A stretch of 64,000 bases of DNA, taken from NCBI GenBank assembly GCA_036480375.1, contig JAZGGI010000026.1, forward strand, positions 1-64,000, given 5' to 3'. A model generated the notes under the pieces. It was given only the letters and a program-made list of their open reading frames with translations, was not told the origin of the DNA and searched no databases. Below are positions 1 to 9,109 of the stretch, piece after piece. Each line of letters begins with the position of its first letter. The stretch's first letter is position 1. The position numbers and the translations under genes were made by a program. The stretch is from Candidatus Zixiibacteriota bacterium. GTDB taxonomy: Bacteria > Zixibacteria > MSB-5A5 > GN15 > JAAZOE01.

Positions 1-338
1 CACTCGCGCTGTGATATCAACTGTAAAATCAGTATTACCAGAATAACTCCACAGCATCTCAGCGTCAGTATTATCTACATCTGTTACATAATCATCTAAA
101 TTGATAGTGGCAAAACTCAAACCCTCAGCTATCGTCTGATCAGGAATACCAGACACTACCGGAGCATCATTGACAGCCGTAACAGTAAAGATCGCATCGT
201 CACTGCCCGTCAACAAATCAGGATCTTCAGCAGTAAACGTAATCGTCTCAGTGCCATTCCAGTCGGCGGTTAACGGCGTTATTGTAGCCACTCGCGCTGT
301 GATATCAACTGTAAAATCAGTATTACCCGAATAACTCC
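1..338 (-). repeat. Tandem 288-bp repeat inside the partial surface-protein gene
   Basis: A block at 1-50 recurs almost unchanged 288 bp further right, from position 289. The period equals 96 codons, one Ig/cadherin-like module. One full unit and part of the next are visible, and the array continues past the left edge. High identity at DNA level points to recent duplication or gene conversion. Confidence 0.85.
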
Positions 339-534
339 AGCTTAATTGATCTACGGTATGGTCCGCATCGGTGACATAACTATCGAGGCTAATTGTCGTA
401 AAGGACGCACCTTCGGCGATCGTCTGATCCGGGATACCCGATACAACCGGAGCCGATTGGGCCATCGCCGAACCGGTTGTAACTATCAGACCAAGGGTTA
501 CAATTACCGCCAGAATTTTATATTTAGTAAACAT
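1..534 (-). CDS. Secreted Ig/cadherin-like tandem-repeat protein, N-terminal part only
   Basis: The gene reads leftward and runs off the left edge, so only the first 178 residues are visible. The ATG at 534 follows a GAGGGT ribosome site. Residues 1-25 form a signal peptide (MFTKYKILAVIV..., ending around AMAQ). After it come copies of a module that starts PVVSGIPDQTIAEG and ends TVTAVNDA, with a 96-residue period. Such modules are common in large adhesins and surface proteins of FCB bacteria, where they act as structural spacers. The function of the whole protein cannot be told because the C-terminus is missing. The next gene to the right lies only 22 bp away on the same strand and encodes another secreted modular protein. 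Confidence 0.85.
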   Translation of the reverse strand, partial: MFTKYKILAVIVTLGLIVTTGSAMAQSAPVVSGIPDQTIAEGASFTTISLDSYVTDADHTVDQLSWSYSGNTDFTVDITARVATITPLTADWNGTETITFTAEDPDLLTGSDDAIFTVTAVNDAPVVSGIPDQTIAEGLSFATINLDDYVTDVDNTDAEMLWSYSGNTDFTVDITARV

Positions 535-556
535 TATCTTTACCCTCACACCTGAA

Positions 557-3076
557 CTACTTCAACAGTACCATTTTCTTGGTTTGGTTATTATCTCCCA
601 CTCGTAGTCGGTAGAGATAGACACCGGAAGCCGACTTATCGCCGTCATTATCGGTGCCGTCCCAGACAACAGTATGCATACCGGGTGGAAGTGGTTCATT
701 TACCAGGGTCTTCACGGATTGACCGAGAATATTGAAGACTTCAAGTCTTACCGTCTCGGCTCCTCCTGAGGAACCATCTATATAAAAGTCTATATAAGTC
801 GTTGGATTAAACGGATTGGGTCGATTCTGATAAAGCGCGAATTTGTCGGGCAGAATCGGTTCAGGATCAATTCCCTCTACCTCGACGCCTTTGGCCGCTC
901 CGGTACTTATCACCGCATGAGTAATCCGTACCTGCGAATCATCATCGGCTCTAATCGGAGCTTTGGAAACAAACGGCAAAGTTAAAATATCAGACAATCC
1001 TTCGGAAATTAACTCATCATCATTCCAGGGGTGCCGACTATGGAGAAGAATCTTCATTTTGCCGGTGCCGTTATCTTTGGAATATATCTGAAATTCGTCG
1101 CTGGCGTCGGTCAACATCGGTTTGAGCATTTCAATTGTGTTGGGATTATAGGATAGATCCAACTCCACCCCGGCGATATCAGCCGGCAAATCCGCTTCAA
1201 GGGCCATTTCCGATTGCACTCCGGCGCTGGTAATCTCATCATGAAGCACCTGAAGCGACGCGAATTCTCCTGCAGGAACGATCGGCGCCAGATCCGGAGA
1301 TATAGGAAGAAGGAAAATTGCGTTGATGATACCGACCAAGTCAATCACGTTTACGGAGTCGTTTATCACAACATCCGCTGTGGCAAATTGCCTGCGAGTC
1401 AAATCATAATTTTCAATAATAAATGCGACGACACTGACAAGGTCAGCCACGTTTATATTTTTATCTAAGTTGACATCACCCCATCTATCAACGCACATCG
1501 AGCCGGAATCGGTCACCATCTCAAGCCCGGCCATATTGGGGTCGGGATCAATTGATTCCCAGGCATCGAAAATATTAATAGGATAACATCCGGCCGTAGC
1601 GAATTGATCAACTGAGAAAGCCAATTCAAGAACCGCGGATGATAATCCGGGAACCATTGCGTCATTAGCCAGTCCAAACGCTACGACTCTTAGATGGCCG
1701 GGCTCCTCGCCAATATTATTTTCGTAAATTATCCAATCAGGGATACGATCGGTGGCGATGATTGAGTCGAAGTCAAAATAGTTATAGTCGTAAGTGAGGT
1801 CGAATTGAACACCATAAATCGTTTTTTCGGTGATAACATTAATCGGGATCATGACCTCATTCAGTCCCGGTACACCGCCCTGCTGGAAAATATCTTCGGC
1901 TGAAGCTGTAAACAGAATATCCTCGTCGATACCCTCGACAAAGACCGAAACGAATTGTGCTCCGGAAAAAGCTCCGGAATCATCTTCAGCTTCAAATTTG
2001 AATGAGAAATTGCCAACCTGATCCAAATCAGGTTTAAAGGAGAATAATCCGGTCGCGACGCCGCCCGCGCCTGTAACAACACCGTTAATCCCGAAATTAG
2101 CATTAGGAGTCGTTAAACTACCGTCGTTGGCGCGAATAGTGACGACTCCGGATTCGGCATCGGTCGCGGTGACGTTGAAACTAACTTGCTGGCCTGCCAT
2201 AATGCTGTAATTATTGGGTGAAATTGTCGAGAGAACCGGAAGTTGATTTTCATCCGGAGGGGGTGGCGGGATAGTAGTATCAGCAGTATCAACAATAAAG
2301 ACCGAACTCAGCAAATTCTGAGGATACACCGATACCGTTTGCGCGTCGGGGATGCCGGGAGGATCGTGCCATTCCTCGGCAAATTCAGTACTCTTATATG
2401 TTTGAGGGATATTTCTCGTAGTATGCAAAAACGACTGATCCACTTCTATCACGGCATTAGGATCAACTCTAAATTGTATATATCCAATATTTACACCAAG
2501 AGTATCGATCGAATAAACCAAAAGGCCGGGAATATGCGGCCTGACATAGCCAGCAGTATTGTGTACATAGGCAGAATCCACCCAGTTCGGAGCCATCAGG
2601 AGACGAACGCTGTCGCGGGCATTGAGATTATAATAAACGGATTTGATAGCCCAGGTCGGATGACTGATACCCGTATATTCCGGCGGATTCACCCATCCAT
2701 AATCCTTAATTTCATCCGATATTATAATGGGCAATTCCCAGAGACCGGGATCATAAGCCGGCGTCGCCTGATATTCGGTCGAATCGGGCGGAATGTAGGT
2801 CGGATCAATATCAGCCGAATCTAAAAGTTTTTGATAATCGGCATTGAAAGCGATAATCGGATGGAGAATAGTATGGTCGAACTCGAACAGAAAGCTTATT
2901 CCGCTGACCGTCGAATCGTTCTGAATATAAATCGGTATCGAAACGATACTATCCGGCAATCCATATTCGACTTTCAAAAATCCGATACTCTCTTCTGTCA
3001 AAACCTGACCCCGGGCTTGCCCGGCGGATATTCCGATTAACAGACTTAATAACAGTGGTATGGCCAAACGCCTCAT
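557..3076 (-). CDS. Secreted protein with cohesin-like domains, dockerin and T9SS-type sorting domain
   Basis: The product has 839 residues and starts at an ATG behind AGAGGGAT. A signal peptide covers residues 1-23 (MRRLAIPLLLSLLIGISAGQ). Domains in rough order: cohesin-like beta-sandwich (30-240), Ig/cadherin-like module starting LPVLSTISP (270-385), second cohesin-like domain (385-530), type I dockerin (535-595, WGDVNLDKNINVADL and the partner repeat NDSVNVIDLVG), third cohesin-like region (605-735), and a FlgD-like C-terminal sorting domain (745-839) with YQNRPNPFNPTT, ILGQSVKTL and the terminal KKMVLLK. In FCB bacteria this C-terminal domain directs transfer across the outer membrane. 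No catalytic domain is visible, so a structural or surface-assembly role is likely; this is an inference. Confidence 0.9.
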   Translation of the reverse strand: MRRLAIPLLLSLLIGISAGQARGQVLTEESIGFLKVEYGLPDSIVSIPIYIQNDSTVSGISFLFEFDHTILHPIIAFNADYQKLLDSADIDPTYIPPDSTEYQATPAYDPGLWELPIIISDEIKDYGWVNPPEYTGISHPTWAIKSVYYNLNARDSVRLLMAPNWVDSAYVHNTAGYVRPHIPGLLVYSIDTLGVNIGYIQFRVDPNAVIEVDQSFLHTTRNIPQTYKSTEFAEEWHDPPGIPDAQTVSVYPQNLLSSVFIVDTADTTIPPPPPDENQLPVLSTISPNNYSIMAGQQVSFNVTATDAESGVVTIRANDGSLTTPNANFGINGVVTGAGGVATGLFSFKPDLDQVGNFSFKFEAEDDSGAFSGAQFVSVFVEGIDEDILFTASAEDIFQQGGVPGLNEVMIPINVITEKTIYGVQFDLTYDYNYFDFDSIIATDRIPDWIIYENNIGEEPGHLRVVAFGLANDAMVPGLSSAVLELAFSVDQFATAGCYPINIFDAWESIDPDPNMAGLEMVTDSGSMCVDRWGDVNLDKNINVADLVSVVAFIIENYDLTRRQFATADVVINDSVNVIDLVGIINAIFLLPISPDLAPIVPAGEFASLQVLHDEITSAGVQSEMALEADLPADIAGVELDLSYNPNTIEMLKPMLTDASDEFQIYSKDNGTGKMKILLHSRHPWNDDELISEGLSDILTLPFVSKAPIRADDDSQVRITHAVISTGAAKGVEVEGIDPEPILPDKFALYQNRPNPFNPTTYIDFYIDGSSGGAETVRLEVFNILGQSVKTLVNEPLPPGMHTVVWDGTDNDGDKSASGVYLYRLRVGDNNQTKKMVLLK

Positions 3077-3113
3077 GGCATCCCTCTATATGCTTCGCAA
3101 GTTTTTTTCATAA

Positions 3114-5513
3114 TTATTTCAACAGCACCATTTTTTTGGAGGCCGAATTATTGCCCGCTTTTATCCGGTAAAGATAGACTCCGGAAGCGACTGTGCGGCC
3201 CTGTTTATCTGTGCCGTCCCAAATGACCTCATGTTGCCCGGCCGGAAATTCTCCGTCGCTCAAGACTTTTACAGTTTGCCCCAGAATATTGAAAACTGTC
3301 AGCGTCACTCGTCCCGGCTCATATAAATTGAACCGAATGTTTGTTTCCGGATTAAACGGATTGGGAGCATTCTGGAATAACTCAAATTGCGACGGCATTA
3401 CGCCAGTTTCGGTCTTTTCTATTTGTAAAACTTCTCCGTTAACATTCGCTATCTCTATATTTTCAATCTGAAGATTCAAATCTCTTGAATCTGAAATTTT
3501 TATTACGGATTGTGAGCCCGGTTCAATCGTCTTACCGGTATAGCTCATTAATAATCCGTTCCACCCGCCCTGTTTCGTTCCGGACATTAAATCCATTTCC
3601 GTTAAGTTCACCGGAGCGAGATTATCAACATCTTCTCCGGTCAGGCGAATAGAGACACCGCCTATCTCGTCAGGAGAATCAATAGTCAGGTAAGTCCCCG
3701 TCTCTTCGCGCTTAATTTCCACGCTAACGGGATAAGAATACGTGGTCGGCTTGGCTGTCGGAGGATCGAACTCTCCGGTAATGACCATTACCAGCAAAAC
3801 CAGATCCGCCACTGAAGGAGCATAACCGTCACGATTGATGTCGGAATTGAGTATTTGCTGCTCATTCATCGGGTACTGGGTCGGGCTGATGAAGAAATTG
3901 GAAAAATACACCGCGTCACTGATTTCATAGGCGATATTATTGAGATTAATATCTCCCAGCATCTGCACGCCCGAGGCCGCAATCAGGACATAACCGTCAA
4001 AGAGATTAATATCCGAAGCATAAATAATACTGCCATCTTCCAGAACCAAGGCATTATCGGTTGAGAACATCTGAATAAATCGCACCGGAATCTGCTGGCC
4101 CACAAAAGTTAAATCGGAACTGATTTGCAATGTCATCGTAAAGATAGGGCCCTCGCCGCTTTCAATCGGACTGCCCATCCCGGCTTTACCCGAGACGCGG
4201 ACATTGCCGCTGATGCCGTTCTCGTTGATGCGGTAGTCAAATATATGCAGGTTTTCGCTGCGGGTCCCGGTACTGGAAATTCCTATTGGAATTAACACCG
4301 AAGGATCCATCCGGATCAGAAGATTATATTCGCGAACAACAAATTTATTTTTCAGGTAAACATTTAGGTCAACCGTGCGGCCCGAAAAACTCGTCACAGT
4401 ATCTATCCGAATACTATATAATGTTACCGGCAAAAGCTCGATCTCAATAACCGCGGTATCAGACAGGCTATAAGGATCATGGGCGATCAGGGTAATCTGA
4501 TAATGTCCCGAATCGGAAAAATCACTCGGCCAGCTTATCAGACCCGGATTTTCAAAGTCAAATGAAGCCCCGTCGGGCAAATCTGAAATTTCCCATTCGA
4601 TATTTTCAAAGTCGGGATCAAAAGCCGATACGTTTATTCCCAGAGAATCTCCGGCTTCGGCCACGATCAGGTCCGGAGCGCTGATTATCGGAGCTCGGTT
4701 GACGTTTATTACATTAACTTTGACGCGGATATAACTCGATGATTTTCCGTCGGAAGTCCAGAAGACAAAATAGAATGGGGACAGATCGGCCGAAAGCGGA
4801 CCGATGAAATCGGGACGCCAGGCAAAACGCGCGGTGCCGTCTCCGTTATCGACAAATTCGGAATTATAAGGATGAATCGGATTGACGATTAGAACGTCGT
4901 CGCCGTCGGAATCAATAACCTGCAGGTCAATATATAAAGAATCTCCCTCCGCTACATACACGTCGGGAACCGGCGTGAATATCGGCGGGCGATTTTGCTC
5001 TGCGATAAGTATTTCCCCAGGAATAAATGCGGGGGTGAAATTATTCAACCCACTGGCGTCGGAGAGCAACAATTGACCTGCAGGAGGTAAAAACGTGGTA
5101 TCAATAATTACTATTTCCCCAGGAATTAAATCATCTTTGGCTCTGAAATTTATCTTACAAATCGGGCCGGAACCGGGCTGGATATATTCTTCCATAACGA
5201 CCACGGCTCCGATCAAAATCGTGCCGTTAATATCGTCGGCCAATACCAGCGTCATAGAGAGGTACTCGATCCGACTACCGGCAAAATCAACTTCCTGAAA
5301 TTCGAGTTTATCTATGGGATAAATAAGCGGTAAAGTAATTGCCCCCAATTCTTCATCATTCCAGAGATTGACGGTAACACTGAAATTTTCCCCGGCCGGG
5401 ACTGAAAGCTGGCCGATTGATATCGTGTCGGTTTCGCCAATCGGATCATTCTGTGCTAAAACTGAAGCGCAGAGAAGAATCAAAATCATGTATGTCAGTG
5501 CAAAACTTTTCAT
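3114..5513 (-). CDS. Secreted cadherin/cohesin-like protein with dockerin and T9SS-type sorting domain
   Basis: I place the start at the ATG at 5513; a TTG directly before it (5516) is an in-frame alternative. The 799-residue product has a signal peptide (MKSFALTYMILILLCASVLA). Rough domain order: cohesin-like (25-170), two cadherin-like modules (175-365, beginning NRPPIFTPVPDVYVAEGDS and NRAPIISAPDLIVAEAGDS), cohesin-like (370-515), dockerin (520-590, GDINLNNIAYEISDAVYF and SDINRDGYAPSVADL), a small beta domain, and a sorting domain (705-799) with FQNAPNPFNPETN and the final KKMVLLK. Its architecture parallels that of the 557-3076 product, and the two genes lie 37 bp apart on the same strand, so they are probably co-transcribed. 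Confidence 0.9.
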   Translation of the reverse strand: MKSFALTYMILILLCASVLAQNDPIGETDTISIGQLSVPAGENFSVTVNLWNDEELGAITLPLIYPIDKLEFQEVDFAGSRIEYLSMTLVLADDINGTILIGAVVVMEEYIQPGSGPICKINFRAKDDLIPGEIVIIDTTFLPPAGQLLLSDASGLNNFTPAFIPGEILIAEQNRPPIFTPVPDVYVAEGDSLYIDLQVIDSDGDDVLIVNPIHPYNSEFVDNGDGTARFAWRPDFIGPLSADLSPFYFVFWTSDGKSSSYIRVKVNVINVNRAPIISAPDLIVAEAGDSLGINVSAFDPDFENIEWEISDLPDGASFDFENPGLISWPSDFSDSGHYQITLIAHDPYSLSDTAVIEIELLPVTLYSIRIDTVTSFSGRTVDLNVYLKNKFVVREYNLLIRMDPSVLIPIGISSTGTRSENLHIFDYRINENGISGNVRVSGKAGMGSPIESGEGPIFTMTLQISSDLTFVGQQIPVRFIQMFSTDNALVLEDGSIIYASDINLFDGYVLIAASGVQMLGDINLNNIAYEISDAVYFSNFFISPTQYPMNEQQILNSDINRDGYAPSVADLVLLVMVITGEFDPPTAKPTTYSYPVSVEIKREETGTYLTIDSPDEIGGVSIRLTGEDVDNLAPVNLTEMDLMSGTKQGGWNGLLMSYTGKTIEPGSQSVIKISDSRDLNLQIENIEIANVNGEVLQIEKTETGVMPSQFELFQNAPNPFNPETNIRFNLYEPGRVTLTVFNILGQTVKVLSDGEFPAGQHEVIWDGTDKQGRTVASGVYLYRIKAGNNSASKKMVLLK

Positions 5514-6067
5514 CAAATGCCCAAATTTATATGCTATACAACTCCAGTCTCCTTAAGAGCAAAAGGCTTACCAATCCCGGATAAGTCTTAATAACCCTTA
5601 ATAAATCCTATAAATTTCGCGATATGCTGCAAAGCTCAGGTAATCATTAAGTCTCGACTACCGCAAAAAAAACCCTAACCTTTTAATTCCCAGTTCGTTA
5701 TATCAAATAACCTAAAAACGCTTATCTCTCCCCAGACCTTGGAAACTGAGGCCTGAAATTGTAACTTTGTGAGGCATTAAATCTGTATGGCGAGTAATTG
5801 ACAATCTTTACAATATAACCTGCACAACTTTGCAGAATATTGAAGACAGATGACGAGTAAAACGTAATTTTTAAAAAACGAAAAGCCCGCAAGCTATTGT
5901 CGGTCAATATATTAAGCTCTTTGTCGGGCATATGGCTAATCCTTATTCTCGGTCATGTCAATCGTTCGTTATCTCGTACTCTATAATCCAACCTCCCTTA
6001 TTTTCCTCTTCTTTTTATTTAGTGATAGAGGCCGCGCGGGCCCCTATCACTAAATTATTCAAACTGA
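5514..6067. other. Gene-free stretch with one strong hairpin
   Basis: No convincing gene lies here. A 69-codon leftward frame at 5722-5931 has no ribosome site, signal peptide or recognisable motif. The stretch probably holds the promoter region of the leftward 3114-5513 gene and, at its right end, the hairpin at 6018-6054. Confidence 0.6.
6018..6054 (-). terminator. Stem-loop just after the 6068-8788 gene
   Basis: TTTAGTGATAG (6018-6028) pairs with CTATCACTAAA (6044-6054) around a GC-rich loop that also pairs in part. It starts 14 nt past the stop codon of the leftward gene. No T-tract follows on that strand, so it may act as a 3'-end-stabilising hairpin rather than a classical intrinsic terminator. 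Confidence 0.5.
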
Positions 6068-8788
6068 TTACTTCATCAGGACCATTTTCATGGTGGCTGA
6101 GTTAGCACCAGCAGTTACCTTGTAGAAATAGATACCGGAAGCAACGGACTTGCCACTGGCATCTTTAGAATCCCAAACAACCTTCTGGGTTCCAGCTTCG
6201 CTGTAACCACTGAAAGTATTCACCCGCTGACCAACAATGTTGTAAATTTCAATAGTCCAGTCTGAGGCAGCGCTCAGATTGAAGCTAATGTTGGTAGTCG
6301 GTTTGAACGGGTTCGGGTAGTTCTGATTGATGCTGAAGTTTGACGGAAGAGCATAGAAGCTGCTTTCCATCATGCTGCCGTTATAATCGGAAGCTTCAAC
6401 GCTAATCAATTCGGCGTTACCGTTGACCGGAATGGTCATCAGATCGCCGGAAGTGATCGCTTCAGAACCAATGTTATAAACCAGGACACGGAGTTCGCTG
6501 TTCTCAAAGCTTGAGACGACATCCATGTTGTTGTGCAGGACCGGAGTACCGGCATCGCCTGAAACGTCAAAGACGAACAGGGCGGCACCAGCGTCAACGC
6601 CGGTTTCCACACTAACATTCATGTTACCATTGACAAGCTGAGTCTTGACGTCGAACAGAGCGCCCGGAGCCGGCTTCGTGGCATACGGAAGCGCGTCACC
6701 AATGATGACACGAACCAGATACACGAGGTCAGCAATGGTCAGGGCAGTACCGTCGGCATTCGTGTCGGAAGCCGCGATAGAACCATCAACATGGTTACCA
6801 AAGGCCGAAAGGCCGGTGATGAAGTAGTTTGTGAACATAACCGCATCAGCGATTTCGTTCGGCAAACCATTCATGTTGATGTCGCCGCGATCATCGATAT
6901 CATCCTTATCAATAATATCAATGCCGCCGTTGAACAGGTCAATAAAGCGAATCGGCCGACCCTTATCAGTTCTGGTTTCGCAGGATACAGCAGCGCCGTA
7001 CATGCCCGGGAAACCCCAGGTATTATCCGTGACTTCGATGTAGCTATCCATTCCGTCCGAACCATAGTAGTTATAGACGAAACGGGAGATAGCCAGAGTG
7101 TCACCGGAAGCGACTGAGATTACGTTGTCACCGCAGTCCATCCAGAAGAAGCTGACTTGAGCGAATTGGCCGTTGGCGTTCACGTCAGTCGTGACAAAGA
7201 ATGTCAGATTAACGAGAATTTCGCCATCTTCATCAGCATTTTCAAGGCATACAGCATCAGGATGTACCGGGCCATTGTTGGTTTCGGCCATACCGACGAC
7301 GCGAATCTCGCCGGAAGGACAGCCGTTACCACAATTGCCATGTGAACCATAACGGTAGGTGAAGTATTCCCATCCGCAATTCTGGAAGAAAGTACCGAGA
7401 GAAGCTTCAGTGAATGTCAATACCGTCGGGTCATAAGCCAACAGGAGGTCAAAACCGCCCATTTCTTCTGAACCCTTGGTGATCCAAATCGGAAGATCGA
7501 CATAGTGACCCTGAATGACATCGTGCATCTTCTCGATGACGAGTTCATATGGTTCGGTCAACAGAACGTCAATCCTGAACGTACAGGTCACAGGATCAGC
7601 AATACCGTCGGTGATGGATACTGTGATGATATGCTCAGATGTCGCAATATCATCCATTGTGGTCGTCCAGGTAAATACACCTGTACTACCATCAATAGCC
7701 TGATCACCGGTTAATGGTGGAACCAGAGCATAAGCCAAGCCATCACAATCATCAGCATCGGAACCAACAATATCGTCCTTGACCATTATAGCGTCAAAGC
7801 CGATCGGATTGTAATCAAGACCACAATCGATAGTCGGGGCATTGTTGGTGACCGTCACGGTCAAAGGCCATGAATCGCAGTCCGGATTGAAAGCGTCTTC
7901 AACTATAACATCAATAGTTACAGGCGAACCAACATCCGCAGCAGTACCGGTATAAGATACGGTGCAGGTGCCATCGCCATGATCGGTCACGATCGCGGCG
8001 CCGGTGCCGGTTGTACCGCCCAGCTTAAATGAGATAGCGTTGCCTTCTTTGTCAGTAGCAGACAGACCAACGCTATTGCTGCCGCAATGGTCAACGGTCA
8101 TTGCCGTAGGAAGACCATCAGCAAATTCCGGACATAAATTCCGCACGTTGGTAACCGGGTAGCAAAGACCGCCTTCGGCCCATGCAACCAGCGGAACAAA
8201 AGTCGCTCCTGTCTCGTCCACGTAAACGAACGGAGCGGCATCAGCGATCTGCACACTATCGATACAGAGGGTTTTCACTTCGTCGGGATCCACTGTTCCG
8301 CCCGGGATGCCGAGTAATTCCACCATATCTTCCAACGGACCCACCGGCAGTCCTACATACATTGCAACGCCGCCGACCATTATGCTGTCCGGCGATACGT
8401 TGTCAACGTCCTTATAAGTGACCAGAAAACCGCCCATATCCCAAATGTCGTCATCACCATCGACAGACATACGGGTACCGGCGAGTTTTCTAACGTAAAA
8501 CTCAGTTGCTGTACTCGGAGGACCAGGCTTTGAATTACCCGTGTCATTCCAAGTCCAGGTTGCGCCGTCGTCCGACCAGATAACAAAGCCCAGGCCCATA
8601 CCGCCGAGCAATTGATCGTTTTCAAGCGCCACGACAAAACTCGAGGCAATTCCCGTACGAAGCGTGTCAAGAGGTTCAGTAATTTTGCCATCTTCACACG
8701 CTTTTAGGGATACCATATTCTGAGTTTGGCCGTAAGTAAGCCCAAAAGAAAGAAGCAATGTTGCGAGCAAAACGATTAGTCGTTTCAT
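6068..8788 (-). CDS. Secreted cadherin-like/cohesin-like protein with dockerin and T9SS-type sorting domain
   Basis: I choose the ATG at 8788, which follows AAGGAG by a normal spacing and begins the signal peptide MKRLIVLLATLLLSFGLTYG. A longer frame from 8809 would put seven polar residues ahead of it. The 906-residue product has an N-terminal domain of unknown type (25-215), two cadherin-like modules (about 225-420, each with an NNAPTIDCG-like start), a cohesin-like domain (425-600, QGHYVDLPIWI), a dockerin (about 635-700, RGDINMNGLPNEIADAVMF and SDTNADGTALTIADL), and a sorting domain (815-906) with INQNYPNPFKPTTN, YNIVGQRVNTF and the final MKMVLMK. It is transcribed alone and followed by a hairpin. 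Role inferred: surface-exposed structural or binding protein. Confidence 0.9.
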   Translation of the reverse strand: MKRLIVLLATLLLSFGLTYGQTQNMVSLKACEDGKITEPLDTLRTGIASSFVVALENDQLLGGMGLGFVIWSDDGATWTWNDTGNSKPGPPSTATEFYVRKLAGTRMSVDGDDDIWDMGGFLVTYKDVDNVSPDSIMVGGVAMYVGLPVGPLEDMVELLGIPGGTVDPDEVKTLCIDSVQIADAAPFVYVDETGATFVPLVAWAEGGLCYPVTNVRNLCPEFADGLPTAMTVDHCGSNSVGLSATDKEGNAISFKLGGTTGTGAAIVTDHGDGTCTVSYTGTAADVGSPVTIDVIVEDAFNPDCDSWPLTVTVTNNAPTIDCGLDYNPIGFDAIMVKDDIVGSDADDCDGLAYALVPPLTGDQAIDGSTGVFTWTTTMDDIATSEHIITVSITDGIADPVTCTFRIDVLLTEPYELVIEKMHDVIQGHYVDLPIWITKGSEEMGGFDLLLAYDPTVLTFTEASLGTFFQNCGWEYFTYRYGSHGNCGNGCPSGEIRVVGMAETNNGPVHPDAVCLENADEDGEILVNLTFFVTTDVNANGQFAQVSFFWMDCGDNVISVASGDTLAISRFVYNYYGSDGMDSYIEVTDNTWGFPGMYGAAVSCETRTDKGRPIRFIDLFNGGIDIIDKDDIDDRGDINMNGLPNEIADAVMFTNYFITGLSAFGNHVDGSIAASDTNADGTALTIADLVYLVRVIIGDALPYATKPAPGALFDVKTQLVNGNMNVSVETGVDAGAALFVFDVSGDAGTPVLHNNMDVVSSFENSELRVLVYNIGSEAITSGDLMTIPVNGNAELISVEASDYNGSMMESSFYALPSNFSINQNYPNPFKPTTNISFNLSAASDWTIEIYNIVGQRVNTFSGYSEAGTQKVVWDSKDASGKSVASGIYFYKVTAGANSATMKMVLMK

Positions 8789-9109
8789 TATGTGCTCCTT
8801 CATTACCAAAGTTCATGTTTCAGCAAAACGTAAAATTGCAAGTAACGAATTGCCATACAATCCCCCTCATACAAACCATCACAAATTCCGATGAGCCGTC
8901 CGGAAATTTTGTTCAGGTAAGTGAGTAGAAATGAGCTAAAAAGTCATTCCTTCTTTTGAGCGCGTGTCAAAAAAATCCTCTTATGCGCGTGTCACCTCCT
9001 TTCAAAATGTTCCACTTAAGGTTAGTAGTAATCTCTCGTTTTGAGAGAGTTTCTATTTTAATAAAACTTATTCTCAATCTATGCCCAGTCGTTAAAATAA
9101 GCGCCCTAA
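8789..9109. other. Intergenic region with a duplicated 10-mer
   Basis: No gene is visible. GCGCGTGTCA occurs twice in direct repeat (about 8959 and 8986), 27 bp apart, upstream of the leftward 6068-8788 gene. It could be an operator or a leader element; nothing else supports this. Confidence 0.35.

Noticed and set aside
5722-5931. 69-codon leftward frame in the gap before the 6068 gene
   Set aside because: No ribosome site, no signal or domain, composition like the surrounding non-coding DNA.
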